Shown here piece by piece: positions 46,063-56,496 of a DNA stretch of 64,000 nucleotides. The translations under genes and the position numbers were made by a program. The notes under the pieces were generated by a model. It had not been told where the DNA came from. It saw only the letters and a program-made list of their open reading frames with translations, and did no database searches. The first letter of the stretch is position 1. Each line of letters begins with the position of its first letter. This DNA is from Phreatobacter sp. (GTDB lineage Bacteria > Pseudomonadota > Alphaproteobacteria > Rhizobiales > Phreatobacteraceae): NCBI RefSeq assembly GCF_030691135.1, contig NZ_JAUYFA010000031.1, positions 1 to 64,000 of the forward strand. Direction: 5' to 3'.

Positions 46063-47462
46063 CCGAAGCTGCCACCGTCCTCGCCGCCGGCGCCGTCGTC
46101 ACCGCCGAGGCCATCGCCGACGGTCGCACCAGCGCCCGGGCCGTGGTCGAGACGACGCTGGCGCGCATCGCCGCCGGCAACACCCGGCTCCATGCCTTCA
46201 TCACGGTCCTCGCCGACGAGGCGCGTGCCGAGGCCGACATGCTCGATGCCCTCCAGGCCCGCGGCCAGCGCCGGGGACCCCTGCATGGCGTTCCCGTCGC
46301 GGTGAAGGACATCATCGACGTCTCCGGCCAGCGCACGCGCGCCGGGTCCATCACCCGCGACCACCTGCCGGCCGCCGCGGCCGACGCCTGGTGCGTGTCG
46401 CGTCTGCGGGCCGCCGGCGCCATCGTCGTCGGCAAGACGCACACGGTCGAATACGCCTTCGGCGGCTGGGGCACGAACCCGGTCGCCGGTACGCCGGTGA
46501 ACCCCCATGACCGCGAGACCCACCGAGTCCCCGGCGGATCCTCATCCGGAACGGGCGTCGCGGTAAGTGCCGGCCTGGTTCCCATCGGCTTCGGCACCGA
46601 TACCGGCGGCTCGGTCCGCCTGCCGGCCGCCTGGTGCGGCACGGTCGGCCACAAGACCTCGATGGGCCTCATCAGCCGGGCCGGAGTCGTGCCGCTGGCG
46701 TTGCATTTCGACACGATCGGCCCGCTGGCGCGCAGCGTGCGCGACGCCGCGGTGATGAGCCAGGTCATGCTCGGCTCCGATCCGGCCGATGCTTCGACCG
46801 AGGGCGCTCCCGGTCTCGACCTCGTCGCCGGACTGGAAGCCGGCGTGCGCGGCCTGACGCTGGGTGGCCTCGCCCTCGATCCGGACATCGCCGTCGACCC
46901 CGCCGTCGCCGCCAGCTTCAACGCAGCCGCCGCAGCCCTCGAAAAGGCCGGCGCCCGCCTCGTGTCCTTCGCCCTGCCCGACAGCCTGCGGACCTATGCC
47001 CAGGACGCCGGCGAACTGATGATGGTCGAGGGAGCCCACCACCACGGCGCCCTCGCGCGGGAGACCCCGTCCCGTCTCGGCGACTGGGCGGCGCGGCGCA
47101 TCGGCGGCGGTTTCGACATTGCCGCCACGCGCTATTTCGCCGGGGTCGAGACGCGCCGGATCCGCATGGCCGCGGCGAACGCCTTGCTTGCCGACAACGG
47201 CATCGACGCCCTGATCCTGCCGACGACGCCGGCGCCCGCCGTGCCGCTGTCGCAGGTGGACGAGGCGGCGGCGCCCGGCATCTTCACCCGTTTCGCCAAT
47301 TACCTCGAATGGTGCGGCGTCTCGGTGCCTGTCGCACCGACCACTGCGGGTCTGCCCGTCGGCTTCCAGATCGTCGCGCCGCAGTTCCGCGACGCCATGG
47401 CCCTGCGCATCGCCCGCAGCGTCGAGCAGGCTGTCGGCGGTCCGCTGCCGCTGCCGGGCTGA
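46059..47462 (+). CDS. amidase (amidase signature family)
   Basis: GPLHGVPVAVKDIIDVSG, VPGGSSSGTGVAVSAGLVPIGFGTDTGGSVRLPAAWCGTVGHK. Confidence 0.95.
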   Translation: MTEAATVLAAGAVVTAEAIADGRTSARAVVETTLARIAAGNTRLHAFITVLADEARAEADMLDALQARGQRRGPLHGVPVAVKDIIDVSGQRTRAGSITRDHLPAAAADAWCVSRLRAAGAIVVGKTHTVEYAFGGWGTNPVAGTPVNPHDRETHRVPGGSSSGTGVAVSAGLVPIGFGTDTGGSVRLPAAWCGTVGHKTSMGLISRAGVVPLALHFDTIGPLARSVRDAAVMSQVMLGSDPADASTEGAPGLDLVAGLEAGVRGLTLGGLALDPDIAVDPAVAASFNAAAAALEKAGARLVSFALPDSLRTYAQDAGELMMVEGAHHHGALARETPSRLGDWAARRIGGGFDIAATRYFAGVETRRIRMAAANALLADNGIDALILPTTPAPAVPLSQVDEAAAPGIFTRFANYLEWCGVSVPVAPTTAGLPVGFQIVAPQFRDAMALRIARSVEQAVGGPLPLPG

Positions 47463-47664
47463 TCGCCGCGCGCCCGTCTCCCAATTGCACCGACGACACG
47501 ACGCGGCAGAGTGATCATTTCCGCGGCGCTGGGCATTTGCGCATCTTGGTCTCTCCGTGAAATTGCTCAGAAATCGGGCAATCTGCACACCTGTACGGCA
47601 TTTCTGCGTCGGCGACTGAAAGTCAGGCGCCAGGAAGCCGGATCAATCGGCTCTTTGGAATGGC

Positions 47665-47680
47665 TGGCATGTGCCTTGCC
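47665..47680 (+). promoter_or_regulatory. putative sigma-54 (RpoN) -24/-12 promoter upstream of the ABC transporter genes
   Basis: TGGCAT-GTGCC-TTGCC vs consensus TGGCAC-N5-TTGCW, with GG and GC correctly spaced; intergenic, 33 bp upstream of the SBP start. Confidence 0.55.
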
Positions 47681-47713
47681 AGTCCAGCCGAGGAAGCACC
47701 AGGGAGACTTCGT

Positions 47714-49381
47714 ATGCGAACCATTTTCCGGCCGGCATTGATCGCCGGCGCCTTTGCCCTTGCGGGCGCGCTGCTGACGCCGGGCTCCGTCATCGCCCAG
47801 GAAAAGGTGCTGCGCATCGGCATGACGGCCGCCGACATCCCGCGCACCCATGGCCAGCCCGACCAGGGTTTCGAGGGCAACCGCTTCACCGGCATCCCGA
47901 TGTATGACGCGCTGGTCCATTGGGACCTGTCGAAGGCCGATGCCGCATCCGTCATCACGCCCGGGCTCGCCCTGTCCTGGTCGGTGGATCAGGCCGACAA
48001 GAACAAGTGGACGTTCCGTCTGCGCCCCGGTGTGAAGTTCCACGACGGCGCGCCCTTCAACGCGGCGGCCGTGGTCTGGAACGTCCAGAAGGTGCTCGAC
48101 CAGAACGCCGCCCATTTCGACCAGAGCCAGGTCGGCGTCACCGTCTCGCGCATGCCGAACCTCGCTTCGGCCCGCGCCATCGACGATCTCACCGTCGAGC
48201 TCACGACCCGCAACCCCGACTCCTTCCTGCCGATCAACCTGACCAACCTGTTCATGGCCTCGCCGGCCCACTGGCAGAAGCTGCTCGGCGAGGTTCCGGC
48301 CTCGGTCACCGATCCGAAGGCGCGTGCTGCCGCCGCCTGGATCGCCTTCGCCTCCACACCCTCGGGAACCGGCCCCTTCCGCGGCGTGCGCCTCGTGCCA
48401 CGCGAGCGCTTCGAGATGGTCGCCAACAAGGACTACTGGGACGCCGCCCGCCGGCCGAAGGTGGACCGCGTCGTCCTTCTGCCGCTGCCCGAGCCGAATG
48501 CCCGTACCGCAGCCCTCCTGTCCGGCCAGGTCGACTGGATCGAGGCGCCGGCCCCGGATTCGGTGCCGCAGATCCGCCAGCGCGGCTTCACGCTCTACAC
48601 CAACGCCCAGCCGCATGTCTGGCCCTGGCAGTTCTCGTTCCGCGAGGGTTCGCCCTGGCTCGACCGCCGGGTGCGTCACGCCGCCAACCTCTGCATCAAC
48701 CGCGCCGAGCTGAAGGAACTGCTGGGCGGCCTGATGGAGATCCCGGTCGGCACGGTTCCCCAGGGCCATCCCTGGTGGGGCAATCCGTCCTTCCAGATCA
48801 AGTACGACCTGCCGGCGGCCCGCCGTCTGATGCAGGAGGCCGGCTTCTCCGCCGCCCGCCCGCTCAGCGTCAAGGTGCTGACCTCGGCCTCGGGCTCCGG
48901 CCAGATGCAGCCGATCGTCATGAACGAGTGGCTGCAGCAGGCGCTGAAGGAGTGTTTCTTCAACGTCGAGCTGGAAGTCGCCGAGTGGAACGCCGTCTTC
49001 ACCAACTGGCGTGAGGGCGCGGGCCATGCCAATGCCCGTGGCGCCAACGCCACCAACGTCACATTCGCGGCCATGGACCCCTTCTTCGCCATGATCCGCT
49101 TCGTGACGCGGCAGACCAACCCGCCGGCCTCCAACAACTGGGGCTTCTTCAACTCCGACGAGTTCGACCAGCTCGCCGCGACCGCCCGCTCGACCTTCGA
49201 CGATGCCGGTCGCGACAGCGCCCTTGCAGCCCTCCACAAGCGGATCGTCGAGGAGGCGCCGTTCCTCTGGGTCGCCCATGACGTCGGCCCCCGCGCCATG
49301 TCGCCGCGCGTCACCGGGGTCGTCCAGCCGCGCTCGTGGTTCATCGACATCGCGCCGATGGACATCCGCCCGGGCTCGTAA
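47714..49381 (+). CDS. peptide-type ABC transporter substrate-binding protein 1
   Basis: Signal peptide MRTIFRPALIAGAFALAGALLTPGSVIAQ; FRLRPGVKFHDGAPFNAAAVVWNVQKV, SBP family 5. Confidence 0.95.
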   Translation: MRTIFRPALIAGAFALAGALLTPGSVIAQEKVLRIGMTAADIPRTHGQPDQGFEGNRFTGIPMYDALVHWDLSKADAASVITPGLALSWSVDQADKNKWTFRLRPGVKFHDGAPFNAAAVVWNVQKVLDQNAAHFDQSQVGVTVSRMPNLASARAIDDLTVELTTRNPDSFLPINLTNLFMASPAHWQKLLGEVPASVTDPKARAAAAWIAFASTPSGTGPFRGVRLVPRERFEMVANKDYWDAARRPKVDRVVLLPLPEPNARTAALLSGQVDWIEAPAPDSVPQIRQRGFTLYTNAQPHVWPWQFSFREGSPWLDRRVRHAANLCINRAELKELLGGLMEIPVGTVPQGHPWWGNPSFQIKYDLPAARRLMQEAGFSAARPLSVKVLTSASGSGQMQPIVMNEWLQQALKECFFNVELEVAEWNAVFTNWREGAGHANARGANATNVTFAAMDPFFAMIRFVTRQTNPPASNNWGFFNSDEFDQLAATARSTFDDAGRDSALAALHKRIVEEAPFLWVAHDVGPRAMSPRVTGVVQPRSWFIDIAPMDIRPGS

Positions 49382-49457
49382 TCCCGATCGATCACATAGG
49401 GCCGGGCGGCCCCTGCGGGTCGCCCGGTTCCTCCCTCCGATATCCTATGAGGCTGAG

Positions 49458-51077
49458 ATGCGTTCATTCGACAGGCGACAGGTTCTCGTCGGTGGTCTTG
49501 CTGCAACCACGGTGTCCTTCCTCGACCTGTCGCAGGTCAGCGCCCAGGGCTCGGGCGTCCTGCGCATTGCCATGACCGCCTCGGACATTCCGCTGCCGAA
49601 CGGCCAGACCGACCAGGGCGCCGAGGGCATGCGCTTCGTCGGCTTCAACGTCTTCGATTCCCTCATCCTCTGGGACCTCACCAAGGTCGACACGCCCGGT
49701 GGTCTCATCCCCGGCCTCGCGACGTCATGGCGCGTCGATCCGGCCGATCCGACGCGCTGGACCTTCGTCCTGCGCCCCGGCGTCACCTTCCATGACGGTT
49801 CCGCCTTCGACGCCGCCGCCGTCGTCTGGAACTTCGACAAGATCCTCAAGGCCGATTCACCCCAGCACGACCCGCGTCAGGCGGGTCAGGGCCGCACCCG
49901 CATCCCCTCGGTGAAGAGCTATCGTGCGCTCGACCCGATGACCGTCGAATTCGTCTCCAACACGCCGAACGCCCTGTTTCCCTACGAGATCTCCTGGATT
50001 CTGATGTCGTCGCCGGCACAGTGGGAGAAGGTCGGGAGAAGCTGGGACAGCTTCATCCGCAGTCCTTCGGGAACGGGACCCTGGAAAGTCGATCGCTACA
50101 CGCCCCGCGAGCGGCTCGAGCTGATTCCGAACGCCGCCTATTGGAACCCCGCCCGCCGGCCGAAGCTCGACCGTGTCGTGCTGGTGCCGATGCCGGAGCC
50201 GAATGCGCGCACTGCCGCACTCCTCTCCGGGCAGGTCGACTGGATCGAGGCGCCCGCCACCGACGCGCTGCAGCAGTTGCGGGCCCGCGGCATGCAGATC
50301 ACCTCCAACGTCTATCCGCACAACTGGACCTGGCATTTCTCGCGGGTCGAGGGCTCGCCCTGGAACGACATCCGCATCCGCAAGGCAGCCAACCTCGCCG
50401 TCGACAGGGCCGGCATGGTGGAACTGCTCGGCGGCATGATGCTGCCCGCCAAGGGCATGGTGCCGCCCTCCAGTCCGTGGTTCGGAAAACCCTCCTTCGA
50501 CGTCAAGACCGATGTTCCCGCGGCCCTCAAGCTGATGGCTGAAGCGGGCTACAGCCCGGCGCGACCGCTGACCGTCAAGGCGATCATCTCGCCCTCCGGA
50601 TCGGGCCAGATGCAGCCGCTGGTGATGAATGAACTCATCCAGCAAAATCTCGGCGAGATCGGCATCAAGGTCGAGTTCGAGGTGATGGACTGGAATGCGC
50701 TGGTCAGCTCCTGGCGTGCCGGGGCGAAGCACCCCTCCTCGCGCGGCGCCCATTCGACCAATTCGTCCTATTTCAGCCAGGACCCTTTCACCGCCCTCAT
50801 CCGCCATCTCGACGGCGGGCTCCTGCCTCCTGCCGGCACCAACTGGGGCTACTATGTCGATCCGGACATGGATGCGCGACTGGCCAGGATCCGCTCGTCC
50901 TTCGATCCGGCGGAGCAGCTTGTCGCGATCCAGCGCGCCCATGAGAAATTCGTCGACGAGGCGCTGTTCCTGTTCGTCGCCCACGACGTCGCGCCGCGCG
51001 CCATGTCGCCGCGGGTGAGGGGCTTCGTCCAGGCACAGAACTGGTACCAGGACATCAGCCCGGTCACCGTCGGATGA
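49458..51077 (+). CDS. peptide-type ABC transporter substrate-binding protein 2 (tandem paralog)
   Basis: MRSFDRRQVLVGGLAATTVSFLDL signal; FVLRPGVTFHDGSAFDAAAVVWNFDKI. Confidence 0.95.
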   Translation: MRSFDRRQVLVGGLAATTVSFLDLSQVSAQGSGVLRIAMTASDIPLPNGQTDQGAEGMRFVGFNVFDSLILWDLTKVDTPGGLIPGLATSWRVDPADPTRWTFVLRPGVTFHDGSAFDAAAVVWNFDKILKADSPQHDPRQAGQGRTRIPSVKSYRALDPMTVEFVSNTPNALFPYEISWILMSSPAQWEKVGRSWDSFIRSPSGTGPWKVDRYTPRERLELIPNAAYWNPARRPKLDRVVLVPMPEPNARTAALLSGQVDWIEAPATDALQQLRARGMQITSNVYPHNWTWHFSRVEGSPWNDIRIRKAANLAVDRAGMVELLGGMMLPAKGMVPPSSPWFGKPSFDVKTDVPAALKLMAEAGYSPARPLTVKAIISPSGSGQMQPLVMNELIQQNLGEIGIKVEFEVMDWNALVSSWRAGAKHPSSRGAHSTNSSYFSQDPFTALIRHLDGGLLPPAGTNWGYYVDPDMDARLARIRSSFDPAEQLVAIQRAHEKFVDEALFLFVAHDVAPRAMSPRVRGFVQAQNWYQDISPVTVG

Positions 51078-51099
51078 CGCGGCTCGCAGGACGCTCCGC

Positions 51100-52053
51100 A
51101 TGCTAGTCTATCTCGGCAAACGCCTCGTCTACACGATCCCGATCGTCATCGGCGTGTCGGTCGTCTGTTTCGGCCTCGTCCACATCGCTCCGGGCGACCC
51201 GCTGGTATCTGTCCTTCCCCCGGACGCCTCGGAAGAGCTGAAGCAGCAGATGATGCGGGCCTATGGTTTTGACCGGCCCTATTACGAGCAGTTCTTCCTG
51301 TGGTGCGTGCGCGCCCTGCAGGGCGACCTGGGAACCTCGATCGCCACCGGCCGCTCCGTGTCCAGCGAGGTGTTCCGTGCGGTGAAGAACACCCTGCTCC
51401 TGTCCTTCGTCGCCACCCTGATCGGCTTCTTCTTCGGGCTGCTCTTCGGCTTCGTCGCCGGCTATTTCCGCAACAGCCCCATCGACAAGATCGCCTCCAT
51501 CCTCTCGGTGATCGGCGTTTCGGTGCCGCATTACTGGCTCGGCATGGTGCTGGTCATCATCTTCTCCGTGCAGCTCAACTGGCTGCCGCCGACCGGCGCC
51601 GGCCCCGGCGGTTCTGCCGACTGGCAGCCGGACTGGGCGCATTTCCGGCACCTGATCCTGCCCGCCGTCACCATGAGCGTCATTCCCATGGGCATCGTGG
51701 CGCGTACCATCCGCGCGCTGGTCGCCGACATCCTCAGCCAGGACTTCGTGCCGGCGCTGCGGGCCAAGGGCCTCTCGGAACTCGGCATCTTCGGCCATGT
51801 CGTGAAGAACGCCGCTCCCACGGCCCTCGCGGTCATGGGCCTGCAGCTCGGCTACCTCCTCGGCGGCTCGATCCTCATCGAGACGGTCTTCTCCTGGCCC
51901 GGCACCGGGTTCCTCCTCAACGCCGCTATCTTCCAGCGCGACCTCCCCCTCCTGCAGGGGACGATCCTCGTCCTGGCGCTCTTCTTCGTCCTCCTCAACC
52001 TCATCGTGGACGTCATCCAGACGGCCATCGATCCGCGCATCCAGAGGAGCTGA
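51100..52053 (+). CDS. ABC transporter permease (DppB-like)
   Basis: MLVYLGKRLVYTIPIVIGVSVVCFGLVHIAPGDP. Confidence 0.95.
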   Translation: MLVYLGKRLVYTIPIVIGVSVVCFGLVHIAPGDPLVSVLPPDASEELKQQMMRAYGFDRPYYEQFFLWCVRALQGDLGTSIATGRSVSSEVFRAVKNTLLLSFVATLIGFFFGLLFGFVAGYFRNSPIDKIASILSVIGVSVPHYWLGMVLVIIFSVQLNWLPPTGAGPGGSADWQPDWAHFRHLILPAVTMSVIPMGIVARTIRALVADILSQDFVPALRAKGLSELGIFGHVVKNAAPTALAVMGLQLGYLLGGSILIETVFSWPGTGFLLNAAIFQRDLPLLQGTILVLALFFVLLNLIVDVIQTAIDPRIQRS

Positions 52054-52057
52054 CCCG

Positions 52058-52960
52058 ATGACCTCCGTCGCCTCGCTCCTGCCCCAGGACCCCGCCAAGA
52101 CCGTCGCGCCGATCGAAAGGTCGCCTGGTTACTGGTCCGGCGTCGGCAAGCGCTTCAACAAGGACAAGCTGGCGATCGCCGCCGGCATCCTCGTGCTGCT
52201 CCTCGTCCTCATGGCCGTCTTCGCGCCGCTGATCGCCCCGATGGACCCCTATGCGGGGCGCACCATACGCCGTCTCAGGCCGGTGGGCACGGAAGGCTTC
52301 CCGCTCGGCACCGACGAGCTCGGCCGCGACATGCTCTCGCGCCTGATCTACGGCGCCCGCTATTCGCTGATGATGGGGGTCACCCCCGTGCTCATGGCCT
52401 TCGGCGTCGGCAGCCTCATCGGCATCGTCGCCGGCTATGTCGGCGGCAAGACCAACACCGTGATGATGCGCACCATCGACGTGTTCTACGCCTTCCCCTC
52501 GGTGCTGCTGGCGGTGGCGCTGTCCGGTGCACTCGGCGCCGGCATCCAGAACGCCCTCGTCTCGCTCACCATCGTCTTCATCCCGCCGATTGCCCGCGTC
52601 GCCGAGGCCGTGACGACGCAGGTGCGCAACCGCGACTATGTCGAGGCCGCCCGCGCCTCCGGCGCCAATGCCCTGACCATCATCCGCGTCCATGTGCTCG
52701 GCAACGTGCTCGGACCCATTTTCGTCTATGCGACGGGCCTCATCTCGGTCTCGATGATCCTCGCCTCTGGCCTGTCCTTCCTCGGCCTCGGCGTCCGTCC
52801 GCCCGAGCCCGAATGGGGCCTGATGCTCAACACCCTGCGCACCGCGATCTACAACCAGCCGCTGGTCGCAGCCCTTCCCGGCGTGATGATCTTCATCACC
52901 TCGATCTCCTTCAACGTCCTGGCCGACGGCCTGCGCAACGCCATGGATGTCAAGGTATGA
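52058..52960 (+). CDS. ABC transporter permease (DppC-like)
   Basis: [52 protein letters not shown]. Confidence 0.95.
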   Translation: MTSVASLLPQDPAKTVAPIERSPGYWSGVGKRFNKDKLAIAAGILVLLLVLMAVFAPLIAPMDPYAGRTIRRLRPVGTEGFPLGTDELGRDMLSRLIYGARYSLMMGVTPVLMAFGVGSLIGIVAGYVGGKTNTVMMRTIDVFYAFPSVLLAVALSGALGAGIQNALVSLTIVFIPPIARVAEAVTTQVRNRDYVEAARASGANALTIIRVHVLGNVLGPIFVYATGLISVSMILASGLSFLGLGVRPPEPEWGLMLNTLRTAIYNQPLVAALPGVMIFITSISFNVLADGLRNAMDVKV

Positions 52961-53964
52961 GCCTGCCCCTGCTCACCGTCCGCGGCCTGGTCAAGCACTT
53001 CCCCATCGCCGGTGGCCTGTTCGGCCCGAAGAAGGTGGTGCGGGCCGTCGATGGCATCGATTTCGACGTGATCGACGGCGAGACGCTCGGCATCGTCGGC
53101 GAATCCGGCTGCGGCAAGTCGACCACCGCCCGCCTGCTGATGCACCTGATGGACCCGACGCAGGGCGAGATCCTCTTCGACGGCGCCAAGGTCGGCTCGC
53201 CCGACCTGTCGCTGACCGAGTACCGCCGCCAGGTCCAGATGGTCTTCCAGGACAGCTACGCCTCGCTCAATCCGCGCCTGACCATCGAAAGTTCCATCGC
53301 CTTCGGGCCGCAGGTCCACGGCGTGCCGCAGCGCGAGGCCATCGAGCGTGCCCGCGACCTGCTCGCCAAGGTCGGCCTCGAACCCTCACGCTTCGCCGGT
53401 CGCTACCCCCACGAGCTGTCGGGCGGCCAGCGGCAGCGCATCAACATCGCCCGGGCGCTGGCGCTGCAGCCCAAGGTCGTCATCCTCGACGAGGCCGTCT
53501 CCGCCCTCGACAAGTCGGTGGAGGCACAGGTCCTGAACCTTCTCCTCGACCTCAAGGAGGAGTTCAAGCTCACCTATGTCTTCATTTCCCACGACCTCCA
53601 CGTCGTCCGCTACATGTCGGACCGCGTCATGGTCATGTATCTCGGCAAGGTCGCCGAGATCGGCCCGTCGGAAGCGATCTTCGAGGACCCGTTCCATCCC
53701 TATTCCGGCGCCCTCACCCGCTCCATGCCCACCATGGACCCCGACAACCGCACCGAGAAGGCGCCGCTCTTCGGCGATCCTCCGAACCCGATCGACCCGC
53801 CGCCAGGCTGCCGTTTCCACACCCGCTGCACCTTCGCCGAGGGCGTCTGTTCCCAGCGCGATCCGGTGCTGACCCGCGCGGCGACGCTGCACGATGTCGC
53901 CTGCCTGCGCTCCGAGCCCGGTTCCGGCCATACGATGGCGCCTGCTGCCGCGGCGGCGGCGTGA
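52957..53964 (+). CDS. ABC transporter ATP-binding protein (DppF-like)
   Basis: [48 protein letters not shown], oligopeptide C-terminal CRFHTRC. Confidence 0.96.
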   Translation: MSLPLLTVRGLVKHFPIAGGLFGPKKVVRAVDGIDFDVIDGETLGIVGESGCGKSTTARLLMHLMDPTQGEILFDGAKVGSPDLSLTEYRRQVQMVFQDSYASLNPRLTIESSIAFGPQVHGVPQREAIERARDLLAKVGLEPSRFAGRYPHELSGGQRQRINIARALALQPKVVILDEAVSALDKSVEAQVLNLLLDLKEEFKLTYVFISHDLHVVRYMSDRVMVMYLGKVAEIGPSEAIFEDPFHPYSGALTRSMPTMDPDNRTEKAPLFGDPPNPIDPPPGCRFHTRCTFAEGVCSQRDPVLTRAATLHDVACLRSEPGSGHTMAPAAAAAA

Positions 53965-53974
53965 GGAACCAGAG

Positions 53975-54970
53975 ATGCTGACTACCCCGCCCCTCGTTGA
54001 TATCCGCAACCTCAAGGTCACCTTCACCGGCGGCCCCAAGCCGATCTGCGCCATCAACGGCGTCGATCTCGCCCTCGACCGCGGCGAGACCCTCGCCATC
54101 CTCGGCGAATCCGGGTCCGGCAAGTCGGTGACACTGCGCGCCATGCTCCGCCTCAACCCGGAGAAGCGCACCAGGGTCGAAGGCTCCATCACCGTCGGCG
54201 GCAAGGACGTGCTGGCGCTCGGCCCGAGGGACCTGCAGGCCTTCCGCGGCCGCGACGTCTCGATGATCTTCCAGGAGCCGGCGCTGGCCCTCGACCCGGT
54301 CTATACGCTCGGGCACCAGATCGCCGAGACCATCGTCAAGCACGACGGTGGCGCCTATGGCGACGCGAAGAAGCGGGCGCTCGACCTCTTCGAGCGGGTG
54401 CGTATTCCCTCACCCGAGCGCCGCCTTGACAACTACCCCCACGAGATGTCGGGAGGCATGCGCCAGCGTGCGATGATCGCCCTGGCGCTCGCCTGCAACC
54501 CGAAGGTCCTGCTCGCCGACGAGCCGACCACCGCCCTCGACGCCACCGTCCAGATCCAGATCCTGCTGCTGATCCGCGAGTTGCAGCGCGAGTTCGGCAT
54601 CGCCGTCATCTTCGTCACCCACGACATCGGCGTCGCCGTCGAGGTCGCCGACCGGGTCGCGGTCATGTATGGCGGGCGGATCGTCGAGACCGGGCCGATC
54701 CGCAGCATCCTGCGCAACCCCCGCCATCCCTACACGATCGGCCTCCTGAAGAGCCGCGCCCACGACGCCATGACCAAGGGCACCCGGCTCGACGCCATTC
54801 CCGGCTCGCCGCCCGACCTCGCCAACCTGCCGCCAGGCTGCTCCTTTGCGCCGCGCTGCAAGCTGGCGCTGCCCGCCTGTTCGGAGACGACTCCCGAGCC
54901 CGTCGCCGTCGGTGGGGGCCACGAGGCCCGCTGTTTCCGGACGGACGCGACCGCGCCGGCGGCGGCATGA
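53975..54970 (+). CDS. ABC transporter ATP-binding protein (DppD-like)
   Basis: GESGSGKSVTLRAML, HEMSGGMRQRAMIALALACNPKVLLADEPTTALD, CSFAPRC. Confidence 0.96.
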   Translation: MLTTPPLVDIRNLKVTFTGGPKPICAINGVDLALDRGETLAILGESGSGKSVTLRAMLRLNPEKRTRVEGSITVGGKDVLALGPRDLQAFRGRDVSMIFQEPALALDPVYTLGHQIAETIVKHDGGAYGDAKKRALDLFERVRIPSPERRLDNYPHEMSGGMRQRAMIALALACNPKVLLADEPTTALDATVQIQILLLIRELQREFGIAVIFVTHDIGVAVEVADRVAVMYGGRIVETGPIRSILRNPRHPYTIGLLKSRAHDAMTKGTRLDAIPGSPPDLANLPPGCSFAPRCKLALPACSETTPEPVAVGGGHEARCFRTDATAPAAA

Positions 54971-55017
54971 TCGGCTAGGCTGGTCGAACCCTCGCCGAAC
55001 CGGACCCCGTCGTCGCC

Positions 55018-55755
55018 ATGCATCTGACCATCGTCAATCCCAACACCACCGCCTCGATGACCCACGCCATCGGCGAGGCGGCGCGCGCCGTCGCCGCCCC
55101 CGGCACGACCATCGAGGCGGTCAACCCCGACAGCGGCCCGGCCTCCATCGAGGGCTATTACGACGAGGTCTATTCCATTCCGGGAATGCTGGCGGAAATG
55201 CGCGCGCGGCCCGGCTCGGACGGCTTCGTCATCGCCTGTTTCGACGATACCGGCCTCGATGCCGCCCGATCCCTGATGGCGGTGCCGGTGGTGGGCATCG
55301 GCGAAGCCGCCATGCATGTGGCGACACTGCTCGCCACGAAATTCACGGTCGTAACGACACTGGCCGTCTCGGTCCCGGCGCTGGAGCACAATGTCCATAA
55401 ATACGGCTTCGCCCACCGCTGCGCGCGGGTGCGCTCCTGCGAGGTGCCGGTGCTGGAGCTCGAAAATCCCGCCTCCGACGCCCGTGCGCGCATCTCGGAG
55501 GAGATCGCGCGGGCGAAGATCGAGGACCGCGCCGAGGCGATCGTGCTGGGCTGCGCCGGCATGGCGGACCTTGCGGCAGCGCTGTCGGCCGAGCACGGCC
55601 TGCCGGTCATCGACGGCGTCGCGGCGGCGGTGAAGCTCGCCGAGAGCCTGCATGCCCTCGGCCTGAAGACCTCCAAGGCCGGCGGCTATGCACCGCCGCG
55701 GCCGAAGGCCTATCGCGGGCAGTTCGCGTCGGCGGCCGTCTCAACGGACGGTTAA
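55018..55755 (+). CDS. aspartate/glutamate/hydantoin racemase family protein
   Basis: MHLTIVNPNTTASMTHAIGEAARAVAAPGTTIEAVNPDSGPASIEGYYDE; EAIVLGCAGMADLAAALSAEHGLPVIDGVAAAVKLAE. Confidence 0.93.
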   Translation: MHLTIVNPNTTASMTHAIGEAARAVAAPGTTIEAVNPDSGPASIEGYYDEVYSIPGMLAEMRARPGSDGFVIACFDDTGLDAARSLMAVPVVGIGEAAMHVATLLATKFTVVTTLAVSVPALEHNVHKYGFAHRCARVRSCEVPVLELENPASDARARISEEIARAKIEDRAEAIVLGCAGMADLAAALSAEHGLPVIDGVAAAVKLAESLHALGLKTSKAGGYAPPRPKAYRGQFASAAVSTDG

Positions 55756-55808
55756 GGGCTGTGCAATAGTCTGGCGTCGACGCTTCCGTCAGAAACGGGT
55801 TGCAAGCC

Positions 55809-56171
55809 GTGTCGACCACCGCAGTCACCGAGCGCCGCGCGATCCCGCGATCGCGCACCTTCTGGAAGGGAACGGTCCTGTTCCCCGGTGGCCTGCGCTC
55901 GACCGAATGCACCGTCCGCAACTTCACGCACCGCGGCGCACGGCTCGACTGCGGCGGCGTCGGTGATCTGCCCGATCACTTCCAGTTGAAGATCCCCCAG
56001 AAGGGCGAGACCTTCGATTGTTCCGTCACCTGGCGCCGCCCGCCCGATATCGGCGTGGCCTTCGTGGCAGAGAAGCCATCGGGCACCGATTCGCTGTCGG
56101 ACAAGCTGAAAGCGCTCGAACTGCAGAACCGCAAGTTGATGCGGCGCCTCAACGAGCGCGATTCCGACTGA
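55809..56171 (+). CDS. PilZ-domain protein
   Basis: ERRAIPRSRTFWKGTVLFPGG...CTVRNFTHRGARLDC (RxxxR and NxTxxG, variant of D/NxSxxG). GTG start; alternative TTG at 55800. Confidence 0.8.
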   Translation: MSTTAVTERRAIPRSRTFWKGTVLFPGGLRSTECTVRNFTHRGARLDCGGVGDLPDHFQLKIPQKGETFDCSVTWRRPPDIGVAFVAEKPSGTDSLSDKLKALELQNRKLMRRLNERDSD

Positions 56172-56259
56172 ACCACCTGCAGGTCACGTCACCGGCCGGG
56201 TGCCCTTGCCAGAAGGTACGGCGATCGGCAGTGATCCGGGCCAATCTCCGGAGCCTGCC

Positions 56260-56496
56260 ATGCCCCCGAAAGCCGCCATCATCCAGCCGATCCTGATGGC
56301 CGCCGTCATGGCGTTCCTAATGACCGCGCTCATCACCTGGCTCAATCTCGGCTTCCCGCCCGACTATCTCCGCCGCTGGCTGACCGCCTTCGTCATCGCC
56401 TGGCCGGCAGCCGCCTTCTCGGCCTATATCGCCATCCCGATCGCGCGGAAGCTGACCGGGCGGATCGTCGCCTGGATGGAGGCGAAGGGCCTGTGA
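56260..56496 (+). CDS. DUF2798-type membrane protein
   Basis: ILMAAVMAFLMTALITWLNLGFPPDYLRRWLTAFVIAWPAAAFSAYIAIPIARKLT. Confidence 0.85.
   Translation: MPPKAAIIQPILMAAVMAFLMTALITWLNLGFPPDYLRRWLTAFVIAWPAAAFSAYIAIPIARKLTGRIVAWMEAKGL

Noticed and set aside
45609-47462. 617-aa ORF
   Set aside because: The N-terminal 150 aa are a frame-shifted shadow of the FAD oxidoreductase; the amidase begins at 46059.
47567-49279. 570-aa minus-strand ORF
   Set aside because: Antisense shadow of the substrate-binding protein gene.
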